Shown: positions 44,990 through 54,334 of the stretch, piece by piece
Numbering within the stretch: the first letter of the stretch is position 1
Layout: every line of letters begins with the position of its first letter
Source: Peribacillus folii
Lineage (GTDB): Bacteria > Bacillota > Bacilli > Bacillales > DSM-1321
Assembly (NCBI RefSeq): GCF_030271255.1
Contig: NZ_JASJOM010000005.1
Span: forward strand, 248,001-312,000
Direction: 5' to 3'
Length of the DNA: 64,000 nt
Program-made: the position numbers and the translations under genes
The notes under the pieces: generated by a model
Databases searched by the model: none
What the model saw: the letters and a program-made list of their open reading frames with translations, nothing else
What the model was told of the DNA's origin: nothing

Positions 44990-45012
44990 AAAAAGCTGCC
45001 TTACTGGCAGCT
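44990..45012 (-). terminator. terminator, GCTGCC family
   Basis: AGCTGCC (44994-45000) pairs with GGCAGCT (45006-45012); T-run on the minus strand. Confidence 0.88.
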
Positions 45013-45048
45013 CTGTTCGTTGGTATGAGCGGAAATGAATGCCGCTTT

Positions 45049-45627
<579 letters not shown>

Positions 45628-45743
45628 CTAGTTTTTTTGTTGCAAATGCAATAAAAAGTCATATATAAAATGTACCGTACCTTTGTTGTGTTTGCAATAA
45701 AAAATATAGTCAATTTCATCGAGTTTGTCTATACTATTGGAAC

Positions 45744-45766
45744 CAAAAAAGCTGCCTTAAGGCAGC
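45744..45766 (-). terminator. terminator of rsbQP, GCTGCC family
   Basis: GCTGCC (45751-45756) pairs with GGCAGC (45761-45766) around TTAA; T6 on the minus strand. Confidence 0.9.
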
Positions 45767-45828
45767 TCCACTCTTCAACTAGCACAACCATATTTAGTGA
45801 TATCATGACACGTCTCTCTCTCACTGAC

Positions 45829-47040
45829 TTAATTCAGTTTGACCAGTATGAAGCATTGGTCATCTTTATATGAATCATTATTTTCTTCCACTCTAAGAGA
45901 GTTTATGATTTCCTGTTTAAGTGTCGATAATGGTGCTGTCGAATGGTTCTTGATTAAAGTACATAATTGGTCTGGACCTATAGGTTCTTCCACTCCATCT
46001 GTATAAAGGAACAGGAAACTGTCTTTATTGTATGTAATGGCATTTGTTTTAAAGCTTATCCCCTCGAACATCCCGAGTGGCGGACGATTGGATTGCAGGT
46101 GATATTGCTTTCCGTTCATATCCTGTAAGATCACGGGAGGATGGCCTGCATTAATATAACTGATTTCTTTCTTATCCGTATCGATTAAAAGGTAAACACC
46201 TGTGCAATAATAAGAAGTTTCACTTGTGTTTCTGAATAGAGAATGAAGAATATCATCTAATTCCTTCATAACGGTCTCGACTTCGGAACCTTTTAAAATT
46301 AACCGTTGAAATATGGAATGAAGCGACATGGTTATCAAAGCCGACGAAAGCCCATGCCCCATCACATCGAGCAGGATAAGCCCAAACCGGCGATCGTCAA
46401 TTTGGTAGTATCCATAAAGGTCACCTGATAGTTGATTGGCGCCTTTATAATAGGCTTGAATGTCAAGATGTTCATTACTGATGGGAACAGGTAATAGCGC
46501 CTCTTGGATTTTTTTTGCGAGTTCCATTTCTCGTTCTGTTTCCATTTTGTATTTTTCGTTTTTCCCATTCACTTCAATAAGTTCTTCTTTTTGCATTTTT
46601 ACCATTTCATGAGCTTTCTCCAAATCAGAATAAGCCTCATTCTTAGCATGAAGAGCTGTCATGGCCTCTTTTTTCGCCAATAAAAGCTCATTTTCCAATT
46701 CGTTTCTTTTTCGCATGGGAATCACCACACACTCGATGACGGAGCTTCCCACGCGCACTCTTCGGACAGCGTTGAGCAACACGGGGATCTCTTCACCATC
46801 TGCCGCCTTTAAGGAAATATATATTTCCTCTATGTGATTTTCCAGCTTAATCAGAGGAACCAGATATAGCTGATGAAAAAGTATAGCCGAAGCTGAAAGG
46901 ATGAAGTTAAAATGCTTTCCTTCCAATTGTTCGTGATCATACCCCAATATTTTAAGTAAGGTTCGGTTAATGGATAAAATAGCATCTTCTTCTGACAAGG
47001 TCAAAAATCCGCAAGGTGCATCATTCAATTGTTCATTCAC
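45829..47040 (-). CDS. rsbP: PAS-PP2C phosphatase RsbP, energy-stress activator of sigma-B
   Basis: A 403-residue protein. Residues 1-110 are a PAS domain (GYDHEQLEGKHFNFIL), about 112-175 a coiled coil, and about 180-400 a SpoIIE/RsbU-type PP2C phosphatase (QLSGDLYGYYQI, LLDVMGHGLSSALIT, YTDGVEE, DDQCFILV) with the metal-binding aspartates. In B. subtilis RsbP dephosphorylates the anti-anti-sigma factor RsbV when energy falls. It starts at a GTG 22 bases after the hydrolase gene, which is the rsbQ-rsbP order. Confidence 0.92.
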   Translation of the reverse strand: MNEQLNDAPCGFLTLSEEDAILSINRTLLKILGYDHEQLEGKHFNFILSASAILFHQLYLVPLIKLENHIEEIYISLKAADGEEIPVLLNAVRRVRVGSSVIECVVIPMRKRNELENELLLAKKEAMTALHAKNEAYSDLEKAHEMVKMQKEELIEVNGKNEKYKMETEREMELAKKIQEALLPVPISNEHLDIQAYYKGANQLSGDLYGYYQIDDRRFGLILLDVMGHGLSSALITMSLHSIFQRLILKGSEVETVMKELDDILHSLFRNTSETSYYCTGVYLLIDTDKKEISYINAGHPPVILQDMNGKQYHLQSNRPPLGMFEGISFKTNAITYNKDSFLFLYTDGVEEPIGPDQLCTLIKNHSTAPLSTLKQEIINSLRVEENNDSYKDDQCFILVKLN

Positions 47041-47062
47041 AAAACTTCACACCTATCCTTTT

Positions 47063-47884
47063 CTATACATCAATTGCCGAAGAATCATCCAAATACTGAC
47101 GGATCAGGAAAATCGTCTCCTCGGGATGACTCATATGCGGACAGTGTCCTGTTGCTTTCATCATGTTCAATGTACTATCTGGAAGATGTTTATGAATATA
47201 TTCACCTACGGCTGCCGGAGCAATAACATCTTCTGAACATTGCAAGATAAGGGAGGGTACTTTCACTTTCGCTAAGTCCTTACGGTTGTCTGCGAAAAAG
47301 GTAGCCTCTGCAAATTGGCGAGCGATAAGGGGATCAGTAGAACAAAAACGCTTCTCTAGCTCCTGTTTCAGCTCTGGCCGATCGGGATTGGACATAACCG
47401 TTCCCGCAAAGGCGGTTGCCCAGCCTATATAATTTTTTTCCATCATATCAATCAATCCAAGAAGCTGTTCTTTCTCGAATCCTCCGTAATATTCATCAGG
47501 AAGGTTGAGATAGCAAGGCGAAGGCCCTACAAGGACAAGCTTGGAAAAGTATTCAGGATGTTTAATGGATGCCAGCATGCCGATGACACATCCAACAGAG
47601 TGTCCAACAAATATAGCATCCTTAAGGTCTAATGCGGAACAAACATCAAGTACATCTTGTGCATACCCTTCAAGAGAGCTGTATCTTTCCACGTTGTATG
47701 CCTGTAAGTCGGAATTACCTGACCCAACATAGTCAAATAGGATAATTTGGTATTCGTCTTCGAAGTCTTTGGCAACAGATTGCCAGACATTTTGATCACA
47801 ACCGAAGCCTGGCGCAAAAATCATTGGTCGTGTACCATTTCCTTTCAACTTTACATTATTACGCAATAGTATATTGGGATTCAT
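47063..47884 (-). CDS. rsbQ: alpha/beta-hydrolase RsbQ, partner of RsbP
   Basis: A 273-residue hydrolase: [15 protein letters not shown], nucleophile elbow [12 protein letters not shown], acid in [10 protein letters not shown] and histidine in [11 protein letters not shown]. It closely resembles RsbQ of B. subtilis, which binds a hydrophobic ligand and activates the RsbP PAS domain; the fold is also that of plant karrikin and strigolactone receptors. The ATG at 47884 follows GAAGGAG. Co-transcribed with rsbP. Confidence 0.93.
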   Translation of the reverse strand: MNPNILLRNNVKLKGNGTRPMIFAPGFGCDQNVWQSVAKDFEDEYQIILFDYVGSGNSDLQAYNVERYSSLEGYAQDVLDVCSALDLKDAIFVGHSVGCVIGMLASIKHPEYFSKLVLVGPSPCYLNLPDEYYGGFEKEQLLGLIDMMEKNYIGWATAFAGTVMSNPDRPELKQELEKRFCSTDPLIARQFAEATFFADNRKDLAKVKVPSLILQCSEDVIAPAAVGEYIHKHLPDSTLNMMKATGHCPHMSHPEETIFLIRQYLDDSSAIDV

Positions 47885-48258
47885 AATTGGCTCCTTCATG
47901 TAGAAGATCTACTCACTATATGTTAACACTAACCTTTGCTGAATTAAAGAATTACCCTTCCTTCCTGAAGCCTTCCATGTATTCCAATTTGGGGAGATGT
48001 CAAACGACTCTGTAATCGATAGGTATGTTGAAACCTTGGTTAAATCTCCAAAAATCAGGATATATATGAGAAAATCGAACAAAGGGCTGTTTCCCTTGAG
48101 TCGGCAAATTGCAATTTCACGTGTAACGGGAGCTATGGAGCGATCCATTGACCGTCGGTTTATGTGTTTGGACTTCAAATGTTTCATCAATAACCTTGAA
48201 AATAGAAATGGCATGTTTTGAATAAAAATCACTCAAAACATGCCAGCCATTAACTATC
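47885..48258. other. intergenic region with 12-bp hairpin and decayed frames
   Basis: A 108-codon minus-strand frame (47909-48232) and an overlapping 75-codon plus-strand frame are open here, but neither has a ribosome site or a recognisable domain. GGCATGTTTTGA (48210-48221) pairs perfectly with TCAAAACATGCC (48233-48244). The block begins right where the truncated regulator gene loses homology, so it may be foreign DNA, possibly an insertion-element relic. Not provable from sequence alone. Confidence 0.45.
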
Positions 48259-48306
48259 TTAAAAAACGCTAGAGTATGCAGGTTGAGGAGGTTTAATGAT
48301 TGCCAT
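48259..48306 (-). pseudogene. truncated start of a YozG-like HTH gene
   Basis: After AAGGTGAAGGAT the frame begins MAII and then reads KPPQPAYSSVF before a stop. DUF2975 genes in Bacillus are normally followed by a small Cro/CI regulator beginning MAIIINLD. Here only the ribosome site and first four codons fit, so the partner regulator seems to have been lost by deletion or insertion. Confidence 0.5.
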
Positions 48307-48316
48307 ATCCTTCACC

Positions 48317-48799
48317 TTAGACCGTTAAATCATTTTCTGATTTAATCTGGATCGCTTCTTGTAAAAGCCGTTGAAGAACAGCAGCAAAAACGGCGATGAC
48401 CATAGAGGCAAAAATGATCATCGAACCGATTGGCATGAAGCTTGGAGGGTCAATTTTTTCCGCCATGAGATAGTAGAGTGGCATACCTAGCAGGTACAAG
48501 GCACTGATCGTGATGGCACAGTATTTTATCTTCTTTAAAGCCTTCACCGAGAGGTCCGAGAACGCTTGGTTCTTATCAATATAGCGTAAAAGCGTAAAAG
48601 CTTGAAACAGAGCAACGTAAAAAGGGATTGCTGCCGCATACATATCGATTAACACAAGGGGTTTCAGATAAGAGAGATTTGGATACAATTCTCCAGCAAA
48701 ATTCCCGATCTTAGGCACCAAAAATAGGCACAAGGCAAGAACAGGAATGCCGATAAAAATGATAGCTAACTTTAAAAAGAGTGTCGTAACTTGTTTCAT
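48317..48799 (-). CDS. DUF2975 membrane protein
   Basis: A 160-residue protein with four membrane segments, the DUF2975 layout: LAIIFIGIPVLALCLFLVPKI, then VALFQAFTLLRYIDKNQAFSDLSVKALKKIKYCAITISALYL, the conserved cytosolic loop between helices two and three. Such proteins are thought to act with a small helix-turn-helix partner as a sensory pair. That partner is missing here. GTGAGGTACTGTT precedes the ATG. Confidence 0.88.
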   Translation of the reverse strand: MKQVTTLFLKLAIIFIGIPVLALCLFLVPKIGNFAGELYPNLSYLKPLVLIDMYAAAIPFYVALFQAFTLLRYIDKNQAFSDLSVKALKKIKYCAITISALYLLGMPLYYLMAEKIDPPSFMPIGSMIIFASMVIAVFAAVLQRLLQEAIQIKSENDLTV

Positions 48800-48922
48800 A
48801 ACAGTACCTCACTTGTGTATCTTTACATTTTTGATTTAAGTTTAATGGATTTTTTATTGATTTACAATAAATTTTTATCGATTATACTCAAATTACAATT
48901 ATCACCTTTTACATATTCATAC

Positions 48923-48952
48923 AAAAAAAGGCATGTCCCATACCTAACATGC
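48923..48952 (-). terminator. terminator
   Basis: GCATGT (48931-48936) pairs with ACATGC (48947-48952); T7 on the minus strand. Confidence 0.85.
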
Positions 48953-49080
48953 TTCCTGCTTTTAATTTTTTTCTCCGATCCTTACTCCTCACATCAATGG
49001 CCAAGAACCCCTTCACTGCATCAAATGGACAAATGGTTAGAAAGGTAATGCACCTGTTAGCAGTCCATTTACTTACGTTA

Positions 49081-49347
49081 TCATTTAATCCTCATCACCA
49101 GAAACATCACCAACAAGAAAACGATATGAATCCATACCGTACATTTTATGAAAAGTACCGCCCAGTATTTCTTTCGCAAACCATAGTGAAATATAAAGAC
49201 TGCAAATAACAGACTGACTATTCCATTAAGAAAATGACCATTCGCGAAATCTAAAGCTATATTTACCAAGCAAGAAATGATATATAAAGTGTGATATACC
49301 CTATCAATCTTTTCTTTTCTTTGGACCTCGTGTTGAAATTGATACAT
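49081..49347 (-). CDS. small membrane protein
   Basis: An 88-residue protein with a basic N-terminus (QFQHEVQRKEKIDRVYHTLY) and three hydrophobic segments. The ATG at 49347 follows GGTGGAAAGGA; earlier in-frame codons lack a site. Function unknown. Confidence 0.68.
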   Translation of the reverse strand: MYQFQHEVQRKEKIDRVYHTLYIISCLVNIALDFANGHFLNGIVSLLFAVFIFHYGLRKKYWAVLFIKCTVWIHIVFLLVMFLVMRIK

Positions 49348-49499
49348 TCCTTTCCACCTCTTGGTTCTGATTATCCTGTTTTTCACAAACCTGTCTTAAA
49401 GACAATTTCGAACGTATCTATCGCGTCCGTTTTTAAATATAAGTTCAGGAAAATATTCCTAGTCCCCTTTTTCTCCCATCTTAACCATGAGGGGTAGAA

Positions 49500-49784
49500 T
49501 TATTTTTCCGGATTTTGTAAACAATTAATCAGTTCTTCATAATCGTATGTTTTTAATACCAAGTCATCTTTATTGAACACAATGAATGCAGGTTCTTTCT
49601 TTAAGGAAAGTTTAGGATATTGCTCATTCAATGACTCATAAGATGATGTGTTTATAATAGGTCCCACATTGGTTAGGTTATTGTCCTCTAATACATCCAC
49701 TGTAATTTCATTCCCAACAGCAAGCAATGAATACCTGTGACTTTCACTAGGTATGATTCGAGCGATCAACTCCCTAATCATCAT
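49500..49784 (-). CDS. conserved small protein of unknown function
   Basis: A 94-residue protein: HRYSLLAVGNEITVDVLEDNNLTNVGPIINTSSYESLNEQYPKLSLKKEPAFIVFNKDDLVLKTYDYEELINCL. The beta-rich body with VFNKDDLVLKTYD looks like the mature domain of small Bacillus lipoproteins, but no signal or lipobox precedes it and the ribosome site is poor. It may be an N-terminally lost copy of such a lipoprotein. Confidence 0.55.
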   Translation of the reverse strand: MMIRELIARIIPSESHRYSLLAVGNEITVDVLEDNNLTNVGPIINTSSYESLNEQYPKLSLKKEPAFIVFNKDDLVLKTYDYEELINCLQNPEK

Positions 49785-49965
49785 GTTTCGTCCATAATTT
49801 TATTTCCCTACTGAATAAACATTAAAATTTGTAAATTATTGTAATTATAATTTATCATAGGCTGTTTCTGTTGAGAACAAGCAATCAGCATCCATGATAC
49901 ATACCGCTGCATCATCATTTCGATGCCCGATACGGTTGTTCAACCATTCTGCCCCATTCGTTCCA

Positions 49966-50030
49966 TAAAGAAAGAGCCGTCTCAAAGACAGCTCCAATCA
50001 TCGGCACCTGCACCCGCTAGTTCGAGTATA
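49966..50030 (-). terminator. terminator inside a full dispersed-repeat copy
   Basis: GAGC-GTCT (49974-49981) pairs with AGAC-GCTC (49987-49994) with single mismatches between the blocks. The flanks CGTTCCATAAAG on the left and ATCATCGGCACCTGCACCCGC on the right belong to the dispersed repeat described in the findings. Confidence 0.65.
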
Positions 50031-50062
50031 CAAACTGAGTGCAGGCTTCTTCCATTATCCCT

Positions 50063-51037
50063 TTATTGAGGGACCACGATTCCATGTTTGAATTGCATCT
50101 GCGGAAAACTGCCACCGGCAATCGCACTTACTGGAATGGCTTCTTCTATTCTTTTGACATCACTTTCTGATAGATGAACAGCCAGCGACTTCATCGATTC
50201 CTGAAGCTGGTTTACTTTTCTTGCACCAATTAACGGCATGATATCTTTGCCTTTGGTTAAAACCCACGCTAGCGCAAGCTGGGCTACCGTCATTTGTTTT
50301 TCTGCCGCTAGCTCGCGTAAGCCTTCAACAAGGGAAAGGTTTTTGTCGATATTTCCTTTATGGAATAATGGGATATAGCTATTGCCATGGTCCACCTTGT
50401 CTTTAGACATCGTACCGCCAAGCAGTCCGTGAGCAAGTGTCCCAAATGCCACAACATCAATCCCCAATTCCCTTGCAGCCGGCACGATATCCTTCTCGAT
50501 GCCGCGATTAAACAGCGAATATTGGTATTCAGCCAAACTGATGGGATGAACGGAATGCGCCTTTTTTAGAGTAGCGGCATCCACCTGTGTCATCCCGATA
50601 TGCTTGACGTACCCAGCCTTGACCATGTCGGAAATCGCGCCTATCGTCTCTTCGACAGGAATCGCCAGGTCGATTCTTGCCGGCTGATATAGGTCGATAT
50701 AATCCACGCCTAACCGTTTAAGTGAATACGTTAAGTAATTTTTAATATGCTGAGGTCTAACATCCAGACCATACATCCTGCCATCAGGAGCCACTAAAGC
50801 TCCAAATTTCACGGATAAAAAAGCCTTTTCTCTATTTCGGCCCTTGAGTACTTCACCAATCAGCATTTCGTTATGGCCACTGGTATAGAAATCTGCCGTG
50901 TTAAGATGAGTGATACCCGCATCCAGGGCAGCATGAATGGTGGCTATGCTTTCATTTCTGTCGGAATTGGCATTGGACATACGGCCACAGCCAAGTCCCA
51001 CTCTCGATATAGCTCTTTCGTTTGCTTGAATGTTCAA
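50063..51037 (-). CDS. aldo/keto reductase
   Basis: A 324-residue NADPH-dependent TIM-barrel reductase: LGCGRMS, the catalytic aspartate in HLNTADFYTSGHNE, the lysine in FLSVKFGA, LKRLGVDYIDLYQPARID, and the C-terminal IPLIGARK-type loop (MPLIGARKVNQL). In most relatives a histidine follows DLYQ; here YQPARID takes that place. The TTG at 51037 follows TAGGGGGG; longer frames lack a site. It lies just downstream of a MerR gene on the same strand, with an operator in between. Confidence 0.9.
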   Translation of the reverse strand: MNIQANERAISRVGLGCGRMSNANSDRNESIATIHAALDAGITHLNTADFYTSGHNEMLIGEVLKGRNREKAFLSVKFGALVAPDGRMYGLDVRPQHIKNYLTYSLKRLGVDYIDLYQPARIDLAIPVEETIGAISDMVKAGYVKHIGMTQVDAATLKKAHSVHPISLAEYQYSLFNRGIEKDIVPAARELGIDVVAFGTLAHGLLGGTMSKDKVDHGNSYIPLFHKGNIDKNLSLVEGLRELAAEKQMTVAQLALAWVLTKGKDIMPLIGARKVNQLQESMKSLAVHLSESDVKRIEEAIPVSAIAGGSFPQMQFKHGIVVPQ

Positions 51038-51219
51038 ATCAATCCCCCCTACATTCTTCATAATGAAATCCATCCCAGAGTCCTTTACCTGCGCTTTTAC
51101 CTTTGCCGCCAAATCTCACGAAGTCGCGAAACTGCATAACGCTGAAGCCTGGCTTCGCCTAACACATCTGATTCCCGCGCACTTCTGCCACCCTGTACTT
51201 ATCATCCTTTAATCGTAAA

Positions 51220-51248
51220 AACATTACGTAATACGTTAACGTTATGTT
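51220..51248. promoter_or_regulatory. candidate MerR operator at the reductase gene
   Basis: AACATTACGT (51220-51229) and ACGTTATGTT (51239-51248) form an inverted repeat with one mismatch and nine bases between. The same arms occur at 51671-51692. Confidence 0.65.
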
Positions 51249-51263
51249 TTGCTCAAGAAAAGG

Positions 51264-51653
51264 TCATTCACCTTCTCTTTTTTCGAACCAGCGCTCAAAG
51301 TGGCCGATAAGCGACTGAATTTCCCCGCGGAATTGCCCCAACTCACTGAGTTTCTGATCCGTTTCAGCTAGATGCTGACGAAGGAGGGCAAGAGCTTTCC
51401 GCTTTGATTGCACCCCGCTAGGATCGATAAAATATAGCTGAACGACTTCACGCATTTCATCGAGGCTCAGTCCTAATTTCTTTAATTGATCGATTTTCCG
51501 GAGACGTTCAAGGGATTCCTCCGTATAATAATGCTGTCCGGTTCCTTCACGCTCACCCGGAGGCATGAGTCCTATGCTCTCATAGTGCCGAACAGTACGT
51601 TGCGTTACCCCTGCGCGCCTTGCCAGCTCGCCAATTCGCATGCGTTTATCCAT
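51264..51653 (-). CDS. MerR-family regulator
   Basis: A 129-residue protein: winged helix MRIGELARRAGVTQRTVRHYESIGLMPPGEREGTGQHYYTEESLERLRKIDQLKKLGLSLDEMREVV and a coiled dimerisation helix. No cysteine metal site is present, so it probably answers to an organic or redox signal. Similar operators stand before this gene and before the reductase gene, so it should control both. Start ATG 51653 (a GTG lies one codon upstream). Confidence 0.93.
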   Translation of the reverse strand: MDKRMRIGELARRAGVTQRTVRHYESIGLMPPGEREGTGQHYYTEESLERLRKIDQLKKLGLSLDEMREVVQLYFIDPSGVQSKRKALALLRQHLAETDQKLSELGQFRGEIQSLIGHFERWFEKREGE

Positions 51654-51670
51654 CACCTATCGCTCCTCAA

Positions 51671-51692
51671 AACATAACGTTTACGTCATGTT
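51671..51692. promoter_or_regulatory. candidate MerR operator at its own gene
   Basis: AACATAACGT (51671-51680) and ACGTCATGTT (51683-51692), a near-perfect palindrome with a two-base centre, 18-39 bases ahead of the MerR start. Confidence 0.65.
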
Positions 51693-51765
51693 CATCAGTA
51701 TATATTCCACTGATAGGGTTGTCAACTTCGTATCGAAGGATCCTTTTGGCATGTAAAAACGAAAA

Positions 51766-52125
51766 CTAAGGAGTCGTGTTTGTCCCTTGGTGAAAAAGCA
51801 TTTTCCAGCTTCCATCGGTGAATTTCCAAATCGAACTCCGCAATGAATATCGTTCATTAACTTCATTAAATACTAGATAGGTAGCTAACACGATCTCTTC
51901 CGACAATGGATGCGTTTCAAAATCACTCAAGGTCATCTTTACCTCACCTATTCCTGCTTCCCCAATGCCCCCATCTTTGTACAAGACTTTACCGGAACTG
52001 CCAAATTCAAAAAAATCATCTGCAAGTAACTGCTCAAGCTCGGTTTGAGATGTACGGATTTCCGGTTGTAACAACTTCTCTTCCAATTGAAGTAAATGTT
52101 TATATAACGAACCTTCACTTGCCAT
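51766..52125 (-). CDS. NTF2-like / DUF4440 protein
   Basis: A 119-residue protein of the SnoaL/NTF2 fold: LEEKLLQPEIRTSQTELEQLLADDFFEFGSSGKVLYKDG at the start, and SLRSSIWKFTDGSWKMLFHQGT at the end, the DUF4440 pattern. Members bind small ligands or act as simple enzymes. GGGGGAG precedes the ATG. Monocistronic. Confidence 0.88.
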   Translation of the reverse strand: MASEGSLYKHLLQLEEKLLQPEIRTSQTELEQLLADDFFEFGSSGKVLYKDGGIGEAGIGEVKMTLSDFETHPLSEEIVLATYLVFNEVNERYSLRSSIWKFTDGSWKMLFHQGTNTTP

Positions 52126-52286
52126 CTTCCACTCCCCCTTTTCACTTCAAGCTATCCACGATAAACATACCTGCCGTCTATCATTCTATCTGGATGACAA
52201 TTTCGGAACCCGTCGGATATTCTCCGTATTGGTAAAATGTTACACATTATCCACAACCAAATCATACCATATTCTTTATAGGCAAT

Positions 52287-52312
52287 AAAAAAACCGCCAA
52301 ACAAAATGGCGG
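52287..52312 (-). terminator. terminator of the reductase/epimerase gene
   Basis: CCGCCA (52294-52299) pairs with TGGCGG (52307-52312); T7 on the minus strand. Confidence 0.9.
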
Positions 52313-52394
52313 CTAACGTTTATTCAGGCAACATCATCATGAACATAACCCCGAAGGGAACATTATTTTCCTTAAGTTAGATGGGGAAGCCCCT

Positions 52395-53438
52395 TCACAC
52401 TCTCTCCTTTTTCTCTTGCAGGAACCAAGCCTCCAGCAGCTCTTGCTCTCTTTCTTTTGATATCCCTGTTTTTCGGTCTGTATCCTGTCTCGCCTTCTCC
52501 CATTGATACACATCATGAACCGTATCTTCTAGAGGGCGGAAGGTAAGACCAGCGCTAAGAGATTTTGCGATATTGATGAGAAAGGATCCTTTCCACGGTT
52601 CAGCTTCTCCTTCTAACGGGAAGTTTTCAGGAATCCAAAAAGGCATTTCCGTCCACGGCTGTACTTTGTGCTCGACTATAAACGGTTCATCTGCCCACAC
52701 AAATTCGGCATCGCTGTTTGTGACCGCTTTACAAGTGTTCAAGAGCTCTTTCATTGTCAATGTATCATGGGGACCTGTTACATTAAACGCGCCTTTTTTT
52801 CTGCTTTCCGCCATATTGAACACCCATGTGGCTGCATCCTTTACGTCAATCAATTGAACAGGACGATCTGAACGTCCCGGCACCAATACTTTTCCACCTT
52901 GTGCCACACGCTGAACCCAGTACGGGAGCCGGTCCGTATAGTCAAACGCTCCCACAAGCAGCCCTGCTCTTACATGCAAAACGCGCCCTGGCCAATGCTT
53001 TTCTGCTTCTGCTTCACACAATGCTTTCAACGCACCGTAATACTCATAGGGAGAAATCTTCCCCTCCTCAACATCCTTCAACTTATCCTCCGGCATGGAT
53101 TGTACCTGATAGTCTTCCGTAATATTGACGGGAATCCAATCCTTATAAAGAGAGATGCTTGAGATATACGTATAATGTTCGATGCTATCCCCAAGTACAG
53201 TCGCTATTTTTTTTATGTGATGCGGAGCAAAGCCGCACGTATCCAGTACAATATCCCATTTCCGATTTTCTAGACTGGACACATCATTGTCTCGATCGCC
53301 AATCAGCTGCTCAACCTCAGGAAACATTTCTTTATTGGTACCGCGATTGAATAACGTAATTTCGTGCCCTCTTTTCAAGCCTTCTTTTACCAAAGCTTTT
53401 CCTAAAAAACGAGTACCTCCCAATATTAGGACTCTCAT
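52395..53438 (-). CDS. NAD-dependent epimerase/dehydratase family protein
   Basis: A 347-residue extended SDR protein with the Rossmann loop LILGGTRFLGKALVKE at the very N-terminus, DTCGFAPHHI, and SSISLYKDW then YEYYGALKALCE in the active-site region; the usual YxxxK is YYGALKA here, with tyrosine and lysine kept. Relatives include mRNA-binding-like and isoflavone-reductase-like SDRs; the substrate is unclear. GGGGGAAAACT precedes the ATG. Confidence 0.9.
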   Translation of the reverse strand: MRVLILGGTRFLGKALVKEGLKRGHEITLFNRGTNKEMFPEVEQLIGDRDNDVSSLENRKWDIVLDTCGFAPHHIKKIATVLGDSIEHYTYISSISLYKDWIPVNITEDYQVQSMPEDKLKDVEEGKISPYEYYGALKALCEAEAEKHWPGRVLHVRAGLLVGAFDYTDRLPYWVQRVAQGGKVLVPGRSDRPVQLIDVKDAATWVFNMAESRKKGAFNVTGPHDTLTMKELLNTCKAVTNSDAEFVWADEPFIVEHKVQPWTEMPFWIPENFPLEGEAEPWKGSFLINIAKSLSAGLTFRPLEDTVHDVYQWEKARQDTDRKTGISKEREQELLEAWFLQEKKERV

Positions 53439-53665
53439 AGTTTTCCCCCATTCATTTTAATGGAACATAAAAAAACCTTTCATAGTATTAACGGATTTCC
53501 TTCTTAAAAAGATACGGGGAGGATAAAAAAATTATTCCCTTTTATTAAAGGAGGCGTCCTATTTGAATGCGGAAGGTATAATCAGGGACATATCATTATA
53601 ATGAAGGCTTCTTTGGTAAAAGCTAATTTTTGCCTTGATGAACTAACCTTCCTCTAAATTCCCAT

Positions 53666-53689
53666 AAAAAAAACTGCCAGTGAAGGCAG
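53666..53689 (-). terminator. terminator, GCTGCC family
   Basis: CTGCC (53674-53678) pairs with GGCAG (53685-53689); T-run on the minus strand. Confidence 0.85.
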
Positions 53690-53718
53690 CTAAATCTTAA
53701 ATAACGTATTCGTTAGGA

Positions 53719-54219
53719 TCAAAAAATCCAGTTTAAAAGAGCGTAAACTCCGACCAATGCAAAGAGAATGGTTAGTATCAGGATTGAGAAACACCCAAAA
53801 ACAAACAACTTATCTTTCCATGCCTCTTCAGGCTGTTCGATCAAATTCTCTATCACTTTACTTTGTATAAGTGAACTTGCCTGATCCAATTCCAGTCTTT
53901 TTAAAAATTCTCTATCACCTTTATATTTTAGAGCTTGTGAAATATTGAAAGCATCGTTTCCCATAGACTTTTCAAACAAAATACAGGCCTTTTCCATTTC
54001 TGATGTCTTATTCTTTTCTAAATACCAGTAACGACCAGCCATTGAAGGATCTTTTAATGCAAAATAGATATCCCCCAACCTTCTGCGGAGTTCTAACTCA
54101 TGAGGATAGGTTGAAATTAACCCGTGCAGTCTATCCCTAGCTTTTCCTAAATCATTTTTTTCAATATCCTCTTCTATCTTCTTAATCGTTTTAACAGGTA
54201 TCTTTTCTATAAAAAACAC
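53719..54219 (-). CDS. DUF6584-like protein with C-terminal anchor
   Basis: A 166-residue protein. Residues about 15-75 are TPR-like helices (KARDRLHGLISTYPHELELRRRLGDIYFALKDPSMAGRYWYLEKNKTSEMEKAC), the DUF6584 pattern, and the last 30 residues are one membrane helix. It starts at a GTG eight bases after AAAAAGG. A membrane-tethered adaptor role is possible. Confidence 0.8.
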   Translation of the reverse strand: MFFIEKIPVKTIKKIEEDIEKNDLGKARDRLHGLISTYPHELELRRRLGDIYFALKDPSMAGRYWYLEKNKTSEMEKACILFEKSMGNDAFNISQALKYKGDREFLKRLELDQASSLIQSKVIENLIEQPEEAWKDKLFVFGCFSILILTILFALVGVYALLNWIF

Positions 54220-54334
54220 CTCATTTACCTTTTTTCTTTACAGTCTTTCTTTCTAGATTGCTCAGAATTGTTCCTTCTTCCATTAACGGCCCGCTAGTTC
54301 TCAAAGCAACTCTCTTATTGATGTGAAACACCAG

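Noticed and set aside
47909-48232. 108-codon minus frame and 75-codon plus frame, considered as transposase remnants
   Set aside because: No DDE motif, ribosome site or terminal repeats could be identified; kept only as a possible relic.
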